Part shown: positions 27,071-38,570 of the stretch, one piece after another | How positions within the stretch are numbered: position 1 is the stretch's first letter | How the letters are laid out: the number at the start of each line of letters is the position of its first letter | NCBI RefSeq assembly: GCF_002205675.1 | Contig: NZ_NISK01000009.1 | Coordinates: 1-49,389, forward strand | Length of the DNA stretch: 49,389 bases | DNA from: Sphingopyxis bauzanensis | Lineage (GTDB): Bacteria > Pseudomonadota > Alphaproteobacteria > Sphingomonadales > Sphingomonadaceae | Direction of reading: 5' to 3' | Notes under the pieces: model-generated | The model's input: only the letters and a program-made list of their open reading frames with translations | Databases searched by the model: none | Told to the model about the DNA's origin: nothing | Program-made: the position numbers and the translations under genes

Positions 27071-28312
27071 CTACAGATCAATCAGCAACCGCGTCGGATC
27101 CTCGATCGCTTCCTTGATCGTTTTCAGGAAGGTTACCGCCTCGCGGCCGTCGATCAGGCGGTGGTCGTAGCTGAGCGCCAGATACATCATCGGGCGGATC
27201 ACGATTTCGCCGTTCCGCACGACGGGGCGATCCTCGATGCGATGCAGACCGAGCACCGCCGACTGCGGCGGGTTGATGATCGGAGTCGACATCAGGCCGC
27301 CGAACACGCCGCCGTTCGAGATGGTGAAGGTGCCGCCGGTCATGTCGTCCATCGTCAGCGTGCCGTCCTTGGCGCGCTTGCCGAGGTCGGCGATGGCCTT
27401 TTCGATTTCGGCGAAGCTCAGGCCGTCGGCGTTGCGGACGACCGGCACGACCAGCCCGTTCGGCGCGCTGACCGCGACCGACAAGTCCAGATAGTCGTAA
27501 TAGACGATCTCGTCGCCGTCGATGCGCGCGTTGACCGCCGGAATATCGTGCGCGGCGAGCGCGGCCGCCTTGGTGAAAAAGCTCATGAAGCCGAGGCGGA
27601 CGCCATGCTTTTTCTCGAACGTCTCGCGATATTTGTCGCGCGTCGCCATCACCGCCGACATGTCGACGTCGTTGAACGTCGTCAGCATCGCGGCGGTTTC
27701 CTGCGCCGCTTTGAGGCGCTTGGCGATCGTCTGACGCATCCGCGTCATCTTGACGCGTTCCTCGCGGCGGCCCGGGGCGCCCGATGCAGCGGGCGCGGCC
27801 GCCGGCGCAGGCGCAGCGGCGGGCGCTGCTTCGGGCGCCGCATTGGCGGCCGCAAGGACGTCTTCCTTGGTCAGGCGGCCATCCTTGCCGGTGCCTTTGA
27901 TCCGGCTCGGGTCGAGACCATGCTCGAGCACCAGACGGCGCACCGCGGGCGACAGGGTGGTGACGCCGTCGCCGCTGTCCTCGGTTGCGGGCGCCGGAGC
28001 GGTCGCGGCGGGAGCCGGAGCGGCTGCTTCGGCTTTTGCGGCGGGAGCAGTTGCGGGCGCGGCGGCCTTGCCGTCACCCGCTTCGATCGTTGCGATCGTC
28101 GCACCGACATTGACGGTGTCGCCGACCGCGGCGACCTGCTGACCCATCACCCCGGCGACCGGCGAGGGAACCTCGACCGCGACCTTGTCGGTCTCAAGGC
28201 TGGCGATCGGCTCGTCGAGCGCGACGGCATCGCCCGGCTGTTTCAGCCATTCGCCGATCGTCGCTTCGGTAACGCTTTCGCCCAATGTGGGGACTTTGAC
28301 TTCGGTGCTCAT
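27071..28312 (-). CDS. sucB: 2-oxoglutarate dehydrogenase E2 (dihydrolipoyl succinyltransferase)
   Basis: This 413-residue core enzyme transfers the succinyl group to CoA. The lipoyl domain covers 1-77 with lipoylated K43 ([13 protein letters not shown]), followed by an Ala/Pro linker and the E1/E3-binding domain at about 118-156 ([19 protein letters not shown]). A second Ala-rich linker leads to the catalytic domain, ending with [12 protein letters not shown], which holds the active His-x3-Asp. AAGGAA precedes the ATG. It starts 33 bases after sucA and is certainly in its operon. Also called odhB. Confidence 0.97.
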   Translation of the reverse strand: MSTEVKVPTLGESVTEATIGEWLKQPGDAVALDEPIASLETDKVAVEVPSPVAGVMGQQVAAVGDTVNVGATIATIEAGDGKAAAPATAPAAKAEAAAPAPAATAPAPATEDSGDGVTTLSPAVRRLVLEHGLDPSRIKGTGKDGRLTKEDVLAAANAAPEAAPAAAPAPAAAPAASGAPGRREERVKMTRMRQTIAKRLKAAQETAAMLTTFNDVDMSAVMATRDKYRETFEKKHGVRLGFMSFFTKAAALAAHDIPAVNARIDGDEIVYYDYLDLSVAVSAPNGLVVPVVRNADGLSFAEIEKAIADLGKRAKDGTLTMDDMTGGTFTISNGGVFGGLMSTPIINPPQSAVLGLHRIEDRPVVRNGEIVIRPMMYLALSYDHRLIDGREAVTFLKTIKEAIEDPTRLLIDL

Positions 28313-28345
28313 GCGTGCAGTTCCTTGGGGGGGCTTAAGCTTGGA

Positions 28346-31168
28346 TCAGGCTTTGTTCTTGCTGCGGCGGATTTCGGCGCGGACGCTCAGGCCGAGCGCG
28401 TCGGCGACGAGCGCCGCCTGCTCGGTCTGGTGACGGCTCATCAGGCCCGTCGCGGGCGATGCCGCGGCGGTGCGGCCGGCGTAGCGCGGGCGCATGCCCT
28501 TTTTATCGGCAGCAGTCAGCGCGTCCTCGATAAAGGGTTCGACGAAGGACCAACCGCCGTTGTTGCGCGGTTCTTCCTGCGCCCACACCACGTCTTCCAG
28601 CTTCGGCATACGCTTCAGCCGCACGCTCAGTGCTTCACCTGGGAAGGGATAAAGCTGTTCGATGCGGATGACCGTCGTGTCGGTCTGCCCCGCGGCGTCA
28701 CGCGCTTCCATCAGGTCATAGGCGACCTTGCCCGAACAGAGCACGACGCGCTTGACGTCTTTGTCTTCGAGCGCGGTGCGGTCGGACATGATGCGGCGGA
28801 AATGCGCCTCGCCGATGAAGTCGCTGCGCTGTGACACCGCCAACTTGTGGCGGAGCAGCGACTTGGGCGTCATGATGATCAGCGGCTTGCGGAATGGGCG
28901 GAGCATCTGGCGGCGCAGGACGTGGAAATAGTTCGACGGTGTCGAAATATTGCACACTTGGATATTGTCGCCCGCGCACAGTTGCAGGAAGCGTTCGAGG
29001 CGCGCCGAGCTATGCTCGGGCCCCTGCCCTTCGTACCCATGCGGCAGCAGCATCACGAGCCCGTTGGCGCGCAGCCATTTTGCCTCGCCCGATGCGATGA
29101 ACTGGTCGATCATGATCTGCGCACCATTGGCGAAATCGCCGAACTGCGCCTCCCAAAGGACCAACGACTTCGGATCGGCCATCGCATAGCCATATTCGAA
29201 CCCGAGCACGCCATATTCGGACAGCGGGCTGTCGAGCACTTCGAACCGGCCATGCGGGACGGTGGTCAGCGGCACATATTTGCGCTCGTCCTTTTGATCG
29301 ACCCAGACGGCGTGGCGCTGGCTGAAGGTGCCGCGCCCCGAATCCTGCCCCGACAGGCGGACCTGATAGCCCTCGCTGAGCAAGGTACCGAAGGCGAGAC
29401 TTTCGGCAGTCGCCCAGTCGAACACTTCCTTGTCGCTCTTGTCGGCGAACATCGCACCGCGCGCGTCGATCACGCGGCGCAGCGTCTTGTGGACGTCGAG
29501 GTCGTCGGGAACCGACGTCATGATCCGGCCGATTGAATCGAACAGCTTTTCGCTGACCCCGGTCGCGATATTGCGCCGCGAATTTTCGGGGTCGGCGGGG
29601 GCGTGCAACCCCGACCAGCGCCCGGCAAACCAGTCCGCCTTGTTCGGCTTGTAGCTCTTGGCGCCCTCGAAATCATCCTCGAGCCGCGCGATGAACTCGG
29701 CGCGGCGGGCATCGGCCCACCCGGCGTCGATCACGCCTTCGCTTTCCAGCTTCGCGGCGCAAAGCTGCGACACCGGCGGATGCTGGCGAATGCGCGCGTA
29801 CATCAGGGGCTGGGTGAACGACGGCTCGTCGCCTTCGTTGTGACCGAAGCGGCGATAGCACCACATATCGATGACGACGTCGCGCTTGAACTGCTGGCGG
29901 AAATCGATCGCGAGCTTGCACGCAAAGGTCACCGCTTCGGGATCGTCGCCGTTGACGTGCAGGATCGGCGCCATCACGCCCTTTGCGACGTCCGATGGAT
30001 AGGGGGACGAGCGCGCGAACTGCGGGCTGGTGGTAAAGCCGATCTGGTTGTTGACGATGAAGTGGATGCAACCGCCGGTATTGTAACCACGGATGCCGGA
30101 GAAGCCGAGACATTCCCAGACGATCCCCTGGCCCGCAAACGCCGCGTCGCCGTGAATCAGCACCGGGAGCACCTGCTCATGTTTGGTCAAATCGTCACGC
30201 ACAACCTGCTGCGCGCGCACCTTGCCGAGCACGACGGGATCGACGGCTTCGAGGTGCGAGGGGTTGGGGACCAGCGACATATGCACCGACGCGCCGCCAA
30301 ACTCGCGGTCGGTCGAGGTGCCGAGGTGATATTTAACGTCGCCCGAACCACCGATGTCGTCGGGGTTCGCCGATCCGCCGGCAAATTCGTGGAAGATGAT
30401 CTTATACGGCTTCGCCATCACGTTCGCGAGCATGTTCAGACGCCCGCGATGCGCCATGCCATAGACGATTTCCTTGACCCCGTACTGGCCGCCATATTTG
30501 ATGATGGCTTCCATCGCGGGGATCATGGATTCGCCGCCGTCGAGGCCGAAACGCTTGGTCCCGACATATTTTTTGGCGAGGAATTTCTCCCACTCCTCCG
30601 CCTCGATCACCTTGCTCAGGATGGCACGTTTGCCCTCGACCGAAAATTCGATGATCTTGTCGGCGCCTTCCATCCGTTCCTGCAGGAACTGGCGCTCCTT
30701 CAGGTCAGCGATGTGCATATATTCGAGGCCGACATTGCCGCAATAATTGGCGCGCAGCACAGCAACGAGCTCCCGCACCGTCGCACGCTCAAAACCCAAA
30801 GTGCCGCCGAGCCAGACCGGCCGGTCCTGATCGGCACCGACAAAGCCATGATATTCGGGGGTCAGGTCGGCCGGCAACTCGCGCTGGCTCAGCCCCAGCG
30901 GATCGAGATTAGCGGCGAGGTGCCCGCGCACCCGATAGGTGCGGATCAGCATCATCGCGCGGATCGAATCATTCGCCGCACGTTCGACTTCGGCGTTCGA
31001 CAGCGGCGCACCGCCCTTCGCGGCGGCGGCCTTGACCGCGACCTGCATCTGCTGCGGGTCGAGCGCAGCGGTCAGGTCGTCGCTGTCGACCGGCGGCCAG
31101 TTTTTTGGCGCCCAGCTGGGACCGGCCTGCGGCTCATCGATGTCAAAGCTTTGTCGTTCGAGGTTCAT
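28346..31168 (-). CDS. sucA: 2-oxoglutarate dehydrogenase E1 component
   Basis: This 940-residue thiamine-diphosphate enzyme decarboxylates 2-oxoglutarate and loads the succinyl unit on SucB. Diagnostic segments include MAHRGRLNMLANVMAKPY, GDVKYHLGTS, NPSHLEAVDPVVLG, HGDAAFAGQGIVWE, RRFGHNEGDEPSFTQP and the C-terminal transketolase-like part ending with WAQEEPRNNGGW. The ATG at 31168 follows GGAAAAG at good spacing; an ATG at 31180 would add four residues. Also called odhA. Both sucB and lpd lie downstream. Confidence 0.97.
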   Translation of the reverse strand: MNLERQSFDIDEPQAGPSWAPKNWPPVDSDDLTAALDPQQMQVAVKAAAAKGGAPLSNAEVERAANDSIRAMMLIRTYRVRGHLAANLDPLGLSQRELPADLTPEYHGFVGADQDRPVWLGGTLGFERATVRELVAVLRANYCGNVGLEYMHIADLKERQFLQERMEGADKIIEFSVEGKRAILSKVIEAEEWEKFLAKKYVGTKRFGLDGGESMIPAMEAIIKYGGQYGVKEIVYGMAHRGRLNMLANVMAKPYKIIFHEFAGGSANPDDIGGSGDVKYHLGTSTDREFGGASVHMSLVPNPSHLEAVDPVVLGKVRAQQVVRDDLTKHEQVLPVLIHGDAAFAGQGIVWECLGFSGIRGYNTGGCIHFIVNNQIGFTTSPQFARSSPYPSDVAKGVMAPILHVNGDDPEAVTFACKLAIDFRQQFKRDVVIDMWCYRRFGHNEGDEPSFTQPLMYARIRQHPPVSQLCAAKLESEGVIDAGWADARRAEFIARLEDDFEGAKSYKPNKADWFAGRWSGLHAPADPENSRRNIATGVSEKLFDSIGRIMTSVPDDLDVHKTLRRVIDARGAMFADKSDKEVFDWATAESLAFGTLLSEGYQVRLSGQDSGRGTFSQRHAVWVDQKDERKYVPLTTVPHGRFEVLDSPLSEYGVLGFEYGYAMADPKSLVLWEAQFGDFANGAQIMIDQFIASGEAKWLRANGLVMLLPHGYEGQGPEHSSARLERFLQLCAGDNIQVCNISTPSNYFHVLRRQMLRPFRKPLIIMTPKSLLRHKLAVSQRSDFIGEAHFRRIMSDRTALEDKDVKRVVLCSGKVAYDLMEARDAAGQTDTTVIRIEQLYPFPGEALSVRLKRMPKLEDVVWAQEEPRNNGGWSFVEPFIEDALTAADKKGMRPRYAGRTAAASPATGLMSRHQTEQAALVADALGLSVRAEIRRSKNKA

Positions 31169-31259
31169 TGTCTTTTCCATTCTCGAAAGAGAAATGGCTC
31201 CGGGGAGGATATGGGGAGCAACGCCCGCTAACAACGACTGTTGCCAGCGGGCGCTTAAA

Positions 31260-32150
31260 TCACACGCGTTCTTTCAGCACTTCGACCAGGGTCGTGCCAA
31301 GTTCGGAGGGGCTGGCCGACATGGTGATGCCCGCAGCTTCCATCGCCGCGATCTTGCTTTCGGCGTCGCCCTTGCCGCCCGACACGATCGCGCCGGCATG
31401 TCCCATGCGGCGCCCCGGAGGGGCGGTACGGCCCGCGATAAAGCCCGCCATCGGCTTTCTGCGGCCGCGCTTGGCTTCGTCGATCAAGAACTGCGCTGCC
31501 TGCTCCTCGGCGTCGCCGCCGATTTCGCCGATCATGATGATCGATTTGGTCGCTTCGTCGGCGAGGAACAGTTCGAGCACGTCGATGAAGTTGGTGCCGT
31601 TGACCGGATCGCCGCCGATGCCGACGGCGGTCGTCTGGCCCAGGCCTGCATTGGTCGTCTGGAACACCGCTTCATAGGTCAGTGTGCCCGACCGCGAGAC
31701 GACGCCGACGCTGCCCTTTGAGAAGATGCTGCCCGGCATGATGCCGATCTTGCATTCGCCGGGGGTCAGAACGCCGGGGCAGTTCGGGCCAATCAAGCGC
31801 GATTTCGAACCGCTGAGGGCACGCTTTACCTTGACCATGTCGAGCACCGGAATGCCCTCAGTGATGCAAACGATCAGCTCCATCTCGGCATCGATCGCTT
31901 CAAGGATCGAGTCGGCAGCGAACGGGGGCGGCACATAGATGCAGCTCGCGGTCGCGCCGGTCGCCGCCTTGGCTTCCTCGACGGTGTTGAAGTTCGGGAG
32001 GCCGATATGCGTCGTGCCGCCCTTGCCCGGCGTCACGCCGCCGACCATTTGCGTGCCGTAAGCCAGCGCTTGTTCGGTGTGAAAGGTGCCGGTCGCTCCG
32101 GTCATCCCTTGCGTGATGACTTTGGTGTTTTTGTCGATGAGAATGGACAT
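31260..32150 (-). CDS. sucD: Succinyl-CoA ligase (ADP-forming) subunit alpha
   Basis: This 296-residue subunit binds CoA and carries the phosphorylated histidine. [18 protein letters not shown] is at about 10-27, [21 protein letters not shown] mid-protein, and the active-site [14 protein letters not shown] near residues 250-263 contains His251. It needs a beta subunit, SucC, which normally lies immediately upstream between mdh and sucD. Here only 63 bases separate mdh and sucD, so sucC must be elsewhere in the genome. Confidence 0.96.
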   Translation of the reverse strand: MSILIDKNTKVITQGMTGATGTFHTEQALAYGTQMVGGVTPGKGGTTHIGLPNFNTVEEAKAATGATASCIYVPPPFAADSILEAIDAEMELIVCITEGIPVLDMVKVKRALSGSKSRLIGPNCPGVLTPGECKIGIMPGSIFSKGSVGVVSRSGTLTYEAVFQTTNAGLGQTTAVGIGGDPVNGTNFIDVLELFLADEATKSIIMIGEIGGDAEEQAAQFLIDEAKRGRRKPMAGFIAGRTAPPGRRMGHAGAIVSGGKGDAESKIAAMEAAGITMSASPSELGTTLVEVLKERV

Positions 32151-32213
32151 ATTCTAATTCTCCTGGGGAGAGTCAGCCCGCCGGGCGCAAGCACCGGGCG
32201 CAGCCAAAAAAGA

Positions 32214-33488
<1,275 letters not shown>

Positions 33489-34532
33489 ATGACGCGGGCA
33501 ATCATCAGTTTCGATACCGAGCTATCGGCCGGGCTGTACCAGCGCGGCGCCGATGCGCGCGCCAATTTCGAAAGCTCGATCCTCGGCCGCTGCCGGGACG
33601 GCGATTTCGGCATCCATTTCCAGATGGACATGCTCGAACGCCACGGCCTGACCGGGGTGTTCTTCATCGATCCGATGCCAGCTCTGGTGTACGGTCCCGA
33701 AGTCATCGATGCGATCGTGCATCCCGTCGTCGAGCGCGGGCACGAAGTGCAGGTGCATATTCATACCGAATGGCTGACCTTCGCACGCTTCAACCCCGTA
33801 GGGCGGCTCACCGGCCGCAACATTGGCGATTTTCCTCTGCCTGCGCAAAAGAAGCTGATCGCGCTCGCCCGCGACATATTGGTGGGCGCCGGCGCCCCCA
33901 AGCCGATTGCCTTTCGCGCCGGCAATTTCGGCGCCAACGACGATACGCTGCGCGCGCTGGCAGCGCTGGGCTTTCGCTTCGACAGTAGTTTCAACGCTAG
34001 CTATCTGGGTCATGGTTGCGCCATTTCACTCGATGCGGGCAACCTGGGAATGCGCGAGCACCTTGGCGTGGCCGAAGTGCCGGTCAGTGGGCTGATGGAC
34101 CGCGCCAACCGCTTTCGCCCGGCCCAGCTCTGCGCGATGTCCGAAGAGGAAATGCGCGACGCGATCGACCATTCGGCCGCCAGCGGCGCGACCCAGTTTT
34201 CAGCATTCAGCCACAGTTTCGAATTGCTCAGCCGAGATCGCAAGGTCGCCAACCGGCTCGCCATATCGCGGATGGAGGCGCTGTGCCGCGCCGTTGCCGA
34301 CGATCCGCGGGTGACCAGCGGCGGCCTGGCCACCTTGCCCGCGCCGCCCGCGCGTCCGGCGCGGATCCAGGTCGCTGCACCGCGGCCGCTGCGCACGCTG
34401 CGCCGCGTCATTCAACAAGGGATTGGGCATCTTGCGCATGAAGTGCGCTATGTTCGCGATGTTATCGCGGTGACGATCAACTCGTCACGCTGGGGAAAGA
34501 TTGCCACCGGCGTCCTGCTGGCCATGGCCTAG
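33489..34532 (+). CDS. Polysaccharide deacetylase family protein
   Basis: This 347-residue NodB-homology-like protein has the catalytic-start motif SFDTEL at 7-12, a metal site HIH at about 90-92 (EVQVHIHTEW), an FRAGNFGA segment and a late AFSHSFELL with a histidine. The fold is that of carbohydrate esterase family 4 relatives that remove N- or O-acetyl groups from polysaccharides, but the substrate is unknown. No signal peptide is visible, which points to a cytoplasmic or inner-membrane-associated role. The ATG at 33489 matches the family start. Its last 48 bases overlap the convergent zapE end. Confidence 0.8.
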   Translation: MTRAIISFDTELSAGLYQRGADARANFESSILGRCRDGDFGIHFQMDMLERHGLTGVFFIDPMPALVYGPEVIDAIVHPVVERGHEVQVHIHTEWLTFARFNPVGRLTGRNIGDFPLPAQKKLIALARDILVGAGAPKPIAFRAGNFGANDDTLRALAALGFRFDSSFNASYLGHGCAISLDAGNLGMREHLGVAEVPVSGLMDRANRFRPAQLCAMSEEEMRDAIDHSAASGATQFSAFSHSFELLSRDRKVANRLAISRMEALCRAVADDPRVTSGGLATLPAPPARPARIQVAAPRPLRTLRRVIQQGIGHLAHEVRYVRDVIAVTINSSRWGKIATGVLLAMA

Positions 34533-35621
34533 CCCGAGATACTCATCGGACTGCATTTCGGCGAGGCGGCTCGCGGTCCGCTCAAACTCGAACGCGCCGT
34601 CACCTGCGACATAAAGCCCATCGGGCATCGCTGCCGCGCTCGCGAGCAGCTTGACCTTATATTCGTAGAGCGCGTCGATCAGCGTCACGAAGCGCGCCGC
34701 TTCGTTGCGGTTTTCCGGCCCCATGCGCGGGATACCGACGATGATAACGCTGTGGAAATGGCGCGCCACCGCCAGATAGTCGGACGCCCCGCGCGCTTCA
34801 GCGCACAGCCGCTTGAACGAAAAAACCGCAACGCCCTTCAGCGCTTTCGGGACATGCAACGTCCGCCCTCCGCCTAGGTCAAGATCGAGCGTCGGAACGT
34901 GCGCGCGGTCCTCGGGCGGATAGTCAGTCAGGCGGAAAAAGGCCGCCGACAGCGCCGCGCTCGCCGCCTCGTCGGCGGGCACGAACCAGCGCGCCCCGTC
35001 ACCCAGCCGGTCGCGGCGATAGTCGGTGGGGCCGTTCAGTCCCATGACGTCGAGCTTCGCCTCGACCAGCGCGATGAAGGGCAGGAAATGCTCGCGGTTG
35101 AGCCCGTCCTTGTAGAGGTCGGACGGCGGACGGTTCGAGGTCGCAACCACCGTCACCCCGCGATCGATCAGCGCGGTGAACAGGCGCGAGAGGATCATGG
35201 CATCAGCGCTGTTGTTCACCACCATCTCGTCGAACGCCAGGCAGCGAACGTCCGCGACCAGCGCATCGGCGACCAGCGGGATCGGATCGCCCGCCTCGCT
35301 TTTGCGTACCTCGCGCATCCGCGTATGGACGTCGAGCATGAAGGCGTGGAAATGGACGCGCCGTTTGCGCTGGATGTGGAGCTGGTCGTAGAACAGGTCC
35401 ATCAGCATCGACTTGCCGCGCCCGACCGCGCCCCACAGATAGACGCCGCGAGGGCTCTCGGGCTTGCGCCCGGTCAGCCGCCACAGCAGGCTGCCGCGCG
35501 GCGGCACCGCCTCGAGTTCGGCCTGCAACGCGTTAAGCCGCTCGGCGGCGGCACGCTGTTCGGGATCAGGGCGAAGCTCGCCGCCCGCGACGAGCGCGTC
35601 ATAGGCCGCCAGCACCGACAT
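34485..35621 (-). CDS. zapE: Cell division protein ZapE (AFG1-like ATPase)
   Basis: This 378-residue AAA-type ATPase of the AFG1/LACE1 family acts on Z-ring stability in E. coli and on respiratory-chain protein quality in mitochondria. Walker A GAVGRGKS is at 64-71, followed by FHAFMLDVHTRM, LAFDEMVVNNSADAM (Walker B) and VATSNRPPSDLYKDGLNR, all diagnostic. The ATG overlaps the thioesterase stop (TGATG), and both follow sdhB, so the three are translationally coupled. The sdhB-zapE link is conserved in many alphaproteobacteria and fits a respiratory role. Confidence 0.95.
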   Translation of the reverse strand: MSVLAAYDALVAGGELRPDPEQRAAAERLNALQAELEAVPPRGSLLWRLTGRKPESPRGVYLWGAVGRGKSMLMDLFYDQLHIQRKRRVHFHAFMLDVHTRMREVRKSEAGDPIPLVADALVADVRCLAFDEMVVNNSADAMILSRLFTALIDRGVTVVATSNRPPSDLYKDGLNREHFLPFIALVEAKLDVMGLNGPTDYRRDRLGDGARWFVPADEAASAALSAAFFRLTDYPPEDRAHVPTLDLDLGGGRTLHVPKALKGVAVFSFKRLCAEARGASDYLAVARHFHSVIIVGIPRMGPENRNEAARFVTLIDALYEYKVKLLASAAAMPDGLYVAGDGAFEFERTASRLAEMQSDEYLGLGHGQQDAGGNLSPA

Positions 35622-36118
35622 CAGCCGCGATCCTTGCTCGCCTTGCGAATGGTGCCGGCGAAGCTCAGCACGATATGGCTGTCGCCTTCACCCTGCACCA
35701 CCAGCCCGCGCAGGAAGATCAGGCGACCCGTCTCGCGCACCAGCTCCACGACCGCATCGAGCGGCTCGCCGACCCGCCCCGCGCCGACAAATTGCGTCGA
35801 CAGGTCGAGCGTCACCGAATGGCCGGCGTTGAGCGAACCGAACTGATGCGACGCCGCGAACAGCGCGATATCGACCAGTGCCAATGTCACCGCGCCATGG
35901 ACGTTGTTGCCCAGGTTGCTGTGCTTGCGCTCTGGGATCATCCGGACCCGAGCACAGGGGCGGCCATCCGCGGTCGATGGTTCGACCCGGACCGTCAGCG
36001 GCTCGATGAAGCTGTTGAAGCGCGTAGCGTCTTTCAGATCCCAGCTGAGCCAGCCATCGCCCGTTTCTTCGGCGCTAAAATGGTCGGCGCGGCGCGGCTC
36101 CTCGATCCCGTCGTTCAC
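35621..36118 (-). CDS. PaaI family (hotdog-fold) thioesterase
   Basis: This is a 165-residue acyl-CoA thioesterase-like protein. The hotdog core includes [19 protein letters not shown], where the HGA motif and the following acidic residue define the active site, and [14 protein letters not shown] with [22 protein letters not shown]. It starts at GTG (36118), overlapping the sdhB stop, since no ATG fits. The stop overlaps zapE. Sandwiched between two conserved partners, it may serve respiratory or CoA housekeeping, but the acyl substrate is unknown. Confidence 0.85.
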   Translation of the reverse strand: MNDGIEEPRRADHFSAEETGDGWLSWDLKDATRFNSFIEPLTVRVEPSTADGRPCARVRMIPERKHSNLGNNVHGAVTLALVDIALFAASHQFGSLNAGHSVTLDLSTQFVGAGRVGEPLDAVVELVRETGRLIFLRGLVVQGEGDSHIVLSFAGTIRKASKDRG

Positions 36119-36897
36119 ACCTGCCGCTCGGCCTCGAGCTTCTTGATCTCGGCGATCGCGCGCGCCGGGTTGAGCCCCTTCGGGCAGGCGTTGGCACAAT
36201 TCATGATCGTGTGGCAGCGATAGAGGCGGAAGGGATCCTCGAGCTCATCGAGCCGCTCGCCGGTCATCTCGTCGCGGCTGTCGGCGAGCCAGCGATACGC
36301 CTGAAGCAGGATCGCCGGACCGAGGAACTTGTCGCTGTTCCACCAGTAACTGGGGCAGCTGGTCGAGCAGCAGGCGCACAGGATGCACTCATACAGCCCA
36401 TCGAGCTTTTCGCGCTCGGCGGGCGACTGCAGCCGTTCCTTGCCGCTCGGCGTCGTCGTCTTGGTCTTCAGCCAGGGTTCGATCGAGGCATATTGGGCGT
36501 AGAAATGGGTGAAGTCGGGGACCAGATCCTTGATCACATCCATCGCGGGCAGCGGGGTGATCGTGATGGCGCCCTTCAGATCCTCGATCGCGGTGGTGCA
36601 GGCGAGGCCGTTCTTGCCGTTCATGTTCATCGAACAGCTGCCGCAAATGCCCTCGCGGCACGAGCGGCGGAAGGTCAGCGAGCTGTCCTGCTCGCTCTTC
36701 ATCTTGATCAGCGCGTCGAGTACCATCGGGCCACATTTTTCGGTGTCGACCTCGAAGGTATCGAAGCGCGGATTCTGGCCGCTGTCGGGATCGTAGCGAT
36801 AGACTTTAAAGGTTTTGACGGCAGCCGCGCCCTCGGCCTTGTGGACCTTGCCCGTCTTTTGCGGGCGGCTGTTCTTGGGCAGGCGGAATTCGGCCAT
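36115..36897 (-). CDS. sdhB: Succinate dehydrogenase iron-sulfur subunit
   Basis: This 260-residue subunit passes electrons from SdhA flavin to quinone. The 2Fe-2S ligands are C80, C85, C88 and C100 ([13 protein letters not shown]). The 4Fe-4S and 3Fe-4S clusters use [11 protein letters not shown] at 171-181 and [12 protein letters not shown] at 228-239. All ligands are present. The usual partners sdhC, sdhD and sdhA would lie upstream, but the upstream neighbour is a divergent flippase gene 128 bases away. Those subunits must be encoded elsewhere. It leads a tight sdhB-thioesterase-zapE operon. Confidence 0.97.
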   Translation of the reverse strand: MAEFRLPKNSRPQKTGKVHKAEGAAAVKTFKVYRYDPDSGQNPRFDTFEVDTEKCGPMVLDALIKMKSEQDSSLTFRRSCREGICGSCSMNMNGKNGLACTTAIEDLKGAITITPLPAMDVIKDLVPDFTHFYAQYASIEPWLKTKTTTPSGKERLQSPAEREKLDGLYECILCACCSTSCPSYWWNSDKFLGPAILLQAYRWLADSRDEMTGERLDELEDPFRLYRCHTIMNCANACPKGLNPARAIAEIKKLEAERQV

Positions 36898-37025
36898 GTC
36901 GCGAGGCTCCCTTAACGATTGCGGGCTGACTAGACCCGATTGGCGGGGACGACAAGGGGGTGATGGCGGGTTGAAAGCGCGAAAGCCGCTGGCAGCCGCG
37001 CGGGCAAGGCGCTAGGGCGGCAGCA

Positions 37026-38570
37026 ATGAGCGAAAGCGCCGCCCAACCCGCCGTCACCAGCCGCAGCGTCGCGCGCGGGCTTGGCACCACGGTGCTCGCG
37101 CGGCTGGGCGCGGTCGTCGAAATCGTCGCGCAGCCGCTTTACGTGCTGATGTTCGGGCTCGCGGGCTATGGCCTTTATGCGGTGCTGTGGGCGACGATCA
37201 ACCTGCTCGAAAATATCTTCGACCTTGGCATGACCAGCGCGATGCAGCGCACGGTGCCCCAATCGGCAAGCGATGCCGAAGCTGCCGCGGCACTTCGGAC
37301 GGCGATGCTCTTTGGCGTCGGTCCGTGCCTGGCTGTCGCGGGCATCATCGCCTTTTTTGCTGCCGACCTCGCGCCGCTGCTCAACGTCGCCGAGCGCGAT
37401 CGCCCGCTTGTCGTTCCCGCGATCCAGATCTTCGTCTGGGCGTTGCCGCTCTGGGCCTTTGTCGAGATTGCGACCAGCGCGATGCGCGCCCGCATGGTGT
37501 TCGGCGCGGAAATTCGGCTGCGGATCGTGTGGGAACAGATCATGCGGCTGGTGTTCGCCGGCCTGTTTTTCGTCGGCGGTTTCGGCCTCAAGGGGCTGTT
37601 CATCGCGCATCTCTGCTCGCTCGCGATCACCGCCATCCTCTGCGTCCGCCTGCTTTCCCGCTATTATAGTTTCGGCGATCTGCGGCGCGGAGGGCGGGGT
37701 AGCGACATCGAGCGCCAGACCTTCTGGGCCGGATTGTCGATCCTGCCGTCCAACGTCATCGCGCGGTTGTTCGGGGACGCGCCCGCACTGATCCTAAACC
37801 TGATCCTTCCGGGCGCCGCCGGTGCCGCGGCGGCAGGCCTGTTCACTATCGCGCGCAAGCTGTCGAGCGTCGTCCAGCTCGTCCGGATCGCCTTTGTCTA
37901 TGTCATGGCGCCGCTTGCGTCGAGCGCCGAGCGCGAAGACCGCGCGCAAGTTGCCGACATCTATGCTTATGCGACGCGGCTGATTGCCGCGATCGCCCTC
38001 CCCCTCGCAGCTGTCCTCGCGGCGGGCAGCGCGTCACTGCTCAGCCTGTTCGGCGGGCAAGCGCAAGCGGCGCAGGCGGCGCTGATCATCCTGCTGTTCG
38101 CGCGCGCCGCCGAGGCGGTGCTCGGCATTTCGTCGCCGGTGTTGCAGGTGGTCTCGGCCTTTCGCCACCAGCTGACTGCAAGCTTCTTTGGCGTCGGGGT
38201 CGCGGTCGGCGCGGGCTGGCTGATCGTCGGGCATATGGACGCGCTGACCGGCGTGACGCTCGCGACGTCGATCGGCTTGGTGGTGATGGCGGGGATTCCG
38301 ACACTCCAGCTGGCGATGAACGAAAAGCTGCATCCATTTGACCGCCAGTTCCCGGTCGTGGCGATACGCGGGATGGTACTGACGTTCGTCGCGGGCGGCG
38401 CCGCGCTGCTGGCCGACCGGCTGCCCGATCCGATCGCGCTGCCGCTGATCGTGATCATCGCCCTGGCATCGATCTGGGCAGCGATCCGCTTCGCGCTGCC
38501 CTATGCCGACCGCGCGTCGCTCGGTAAAGCGGGGCGAAAGCTGCGACTTATCGGGAGCGAGGTACCATGA
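37026..38570 (+). CDS. Oligosaccharide/lipid flippase (MOP superfamily)
   Basis: This 514-residue inner-membrane protein has about 12-14 hydrophobic segments. The opening VLARLGAVVEIVAQPLYVLM and inner repeats LSILPSNVIARLFGD resemble polysaccharide-repeat flippases (Wzx/RfbX type). These move lipid-linked sugars or polyol chains across the inner membrane. Specificity is not readable. Its stop overlaps the next gene by 4 bases (ATGA). It is first in a five-gene unit with phosphatase, glycerophosphotransferase-like, CDP-alcohol transferase and HIT genes. Confidence 0.85.
   Translation: MSESAAQPAVTSRSVARGLGTTVLARLGAVVEIVAQPLYVLMFGLAGYGLYAVLWATINLLENIFDLGMTSAMQRTVPQSASDAEAAAALRTAMLFGVGPCLAVAGIIAFFAADLAPLLNVAERDRPLVVPAIQIFVWALPLWAFVEIATSAMRARMVFGAEIRLRIVWEQIMRLVFAGLFFVGGFGLKGLFIAHLCSLAITAILCVRLLSRYYSFGDLRRGGRGSDIERQTFWAGLSILPSNVIARLFGDAPALILNLILPGAAGAAAAGLFTIARKLSSVVQLVRIAFVYVMAPLASSAEREDRAQVADIYAYATRLIAAIALPLAAVLAAGSASLLSLFGGQAQAAQAALIILLFARAAEAVLGISSPVLQVVSAFRHQLTASFFGVGVAVGAGWLIVGHMDALTGVTLATSIGLVVMAGIPTLQLAMNEKLHPFDRQFPVVAIRGMVLTFVAGGAALLADRLPDPIALPLIVIIALASIWAAIRFALPYADRASLGKAGRKLRLIGSEVP

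Noticed and set aside
25568..28834. A 1088-codon open frame on the plus strand opposite lpd and sucB
   Set aside because: It is a codon-bias shadow: highly GC-rich genes leave antisense frames open. The product is low-complexity (Arg, Asp, Gly, Ala, Val) with no domain pattern, while lpd and sucB are certain.
29603..31231. A 542-codon open frame opposite sucA
   Set aside because: Antisense of a certain gene, with no family resemblance.
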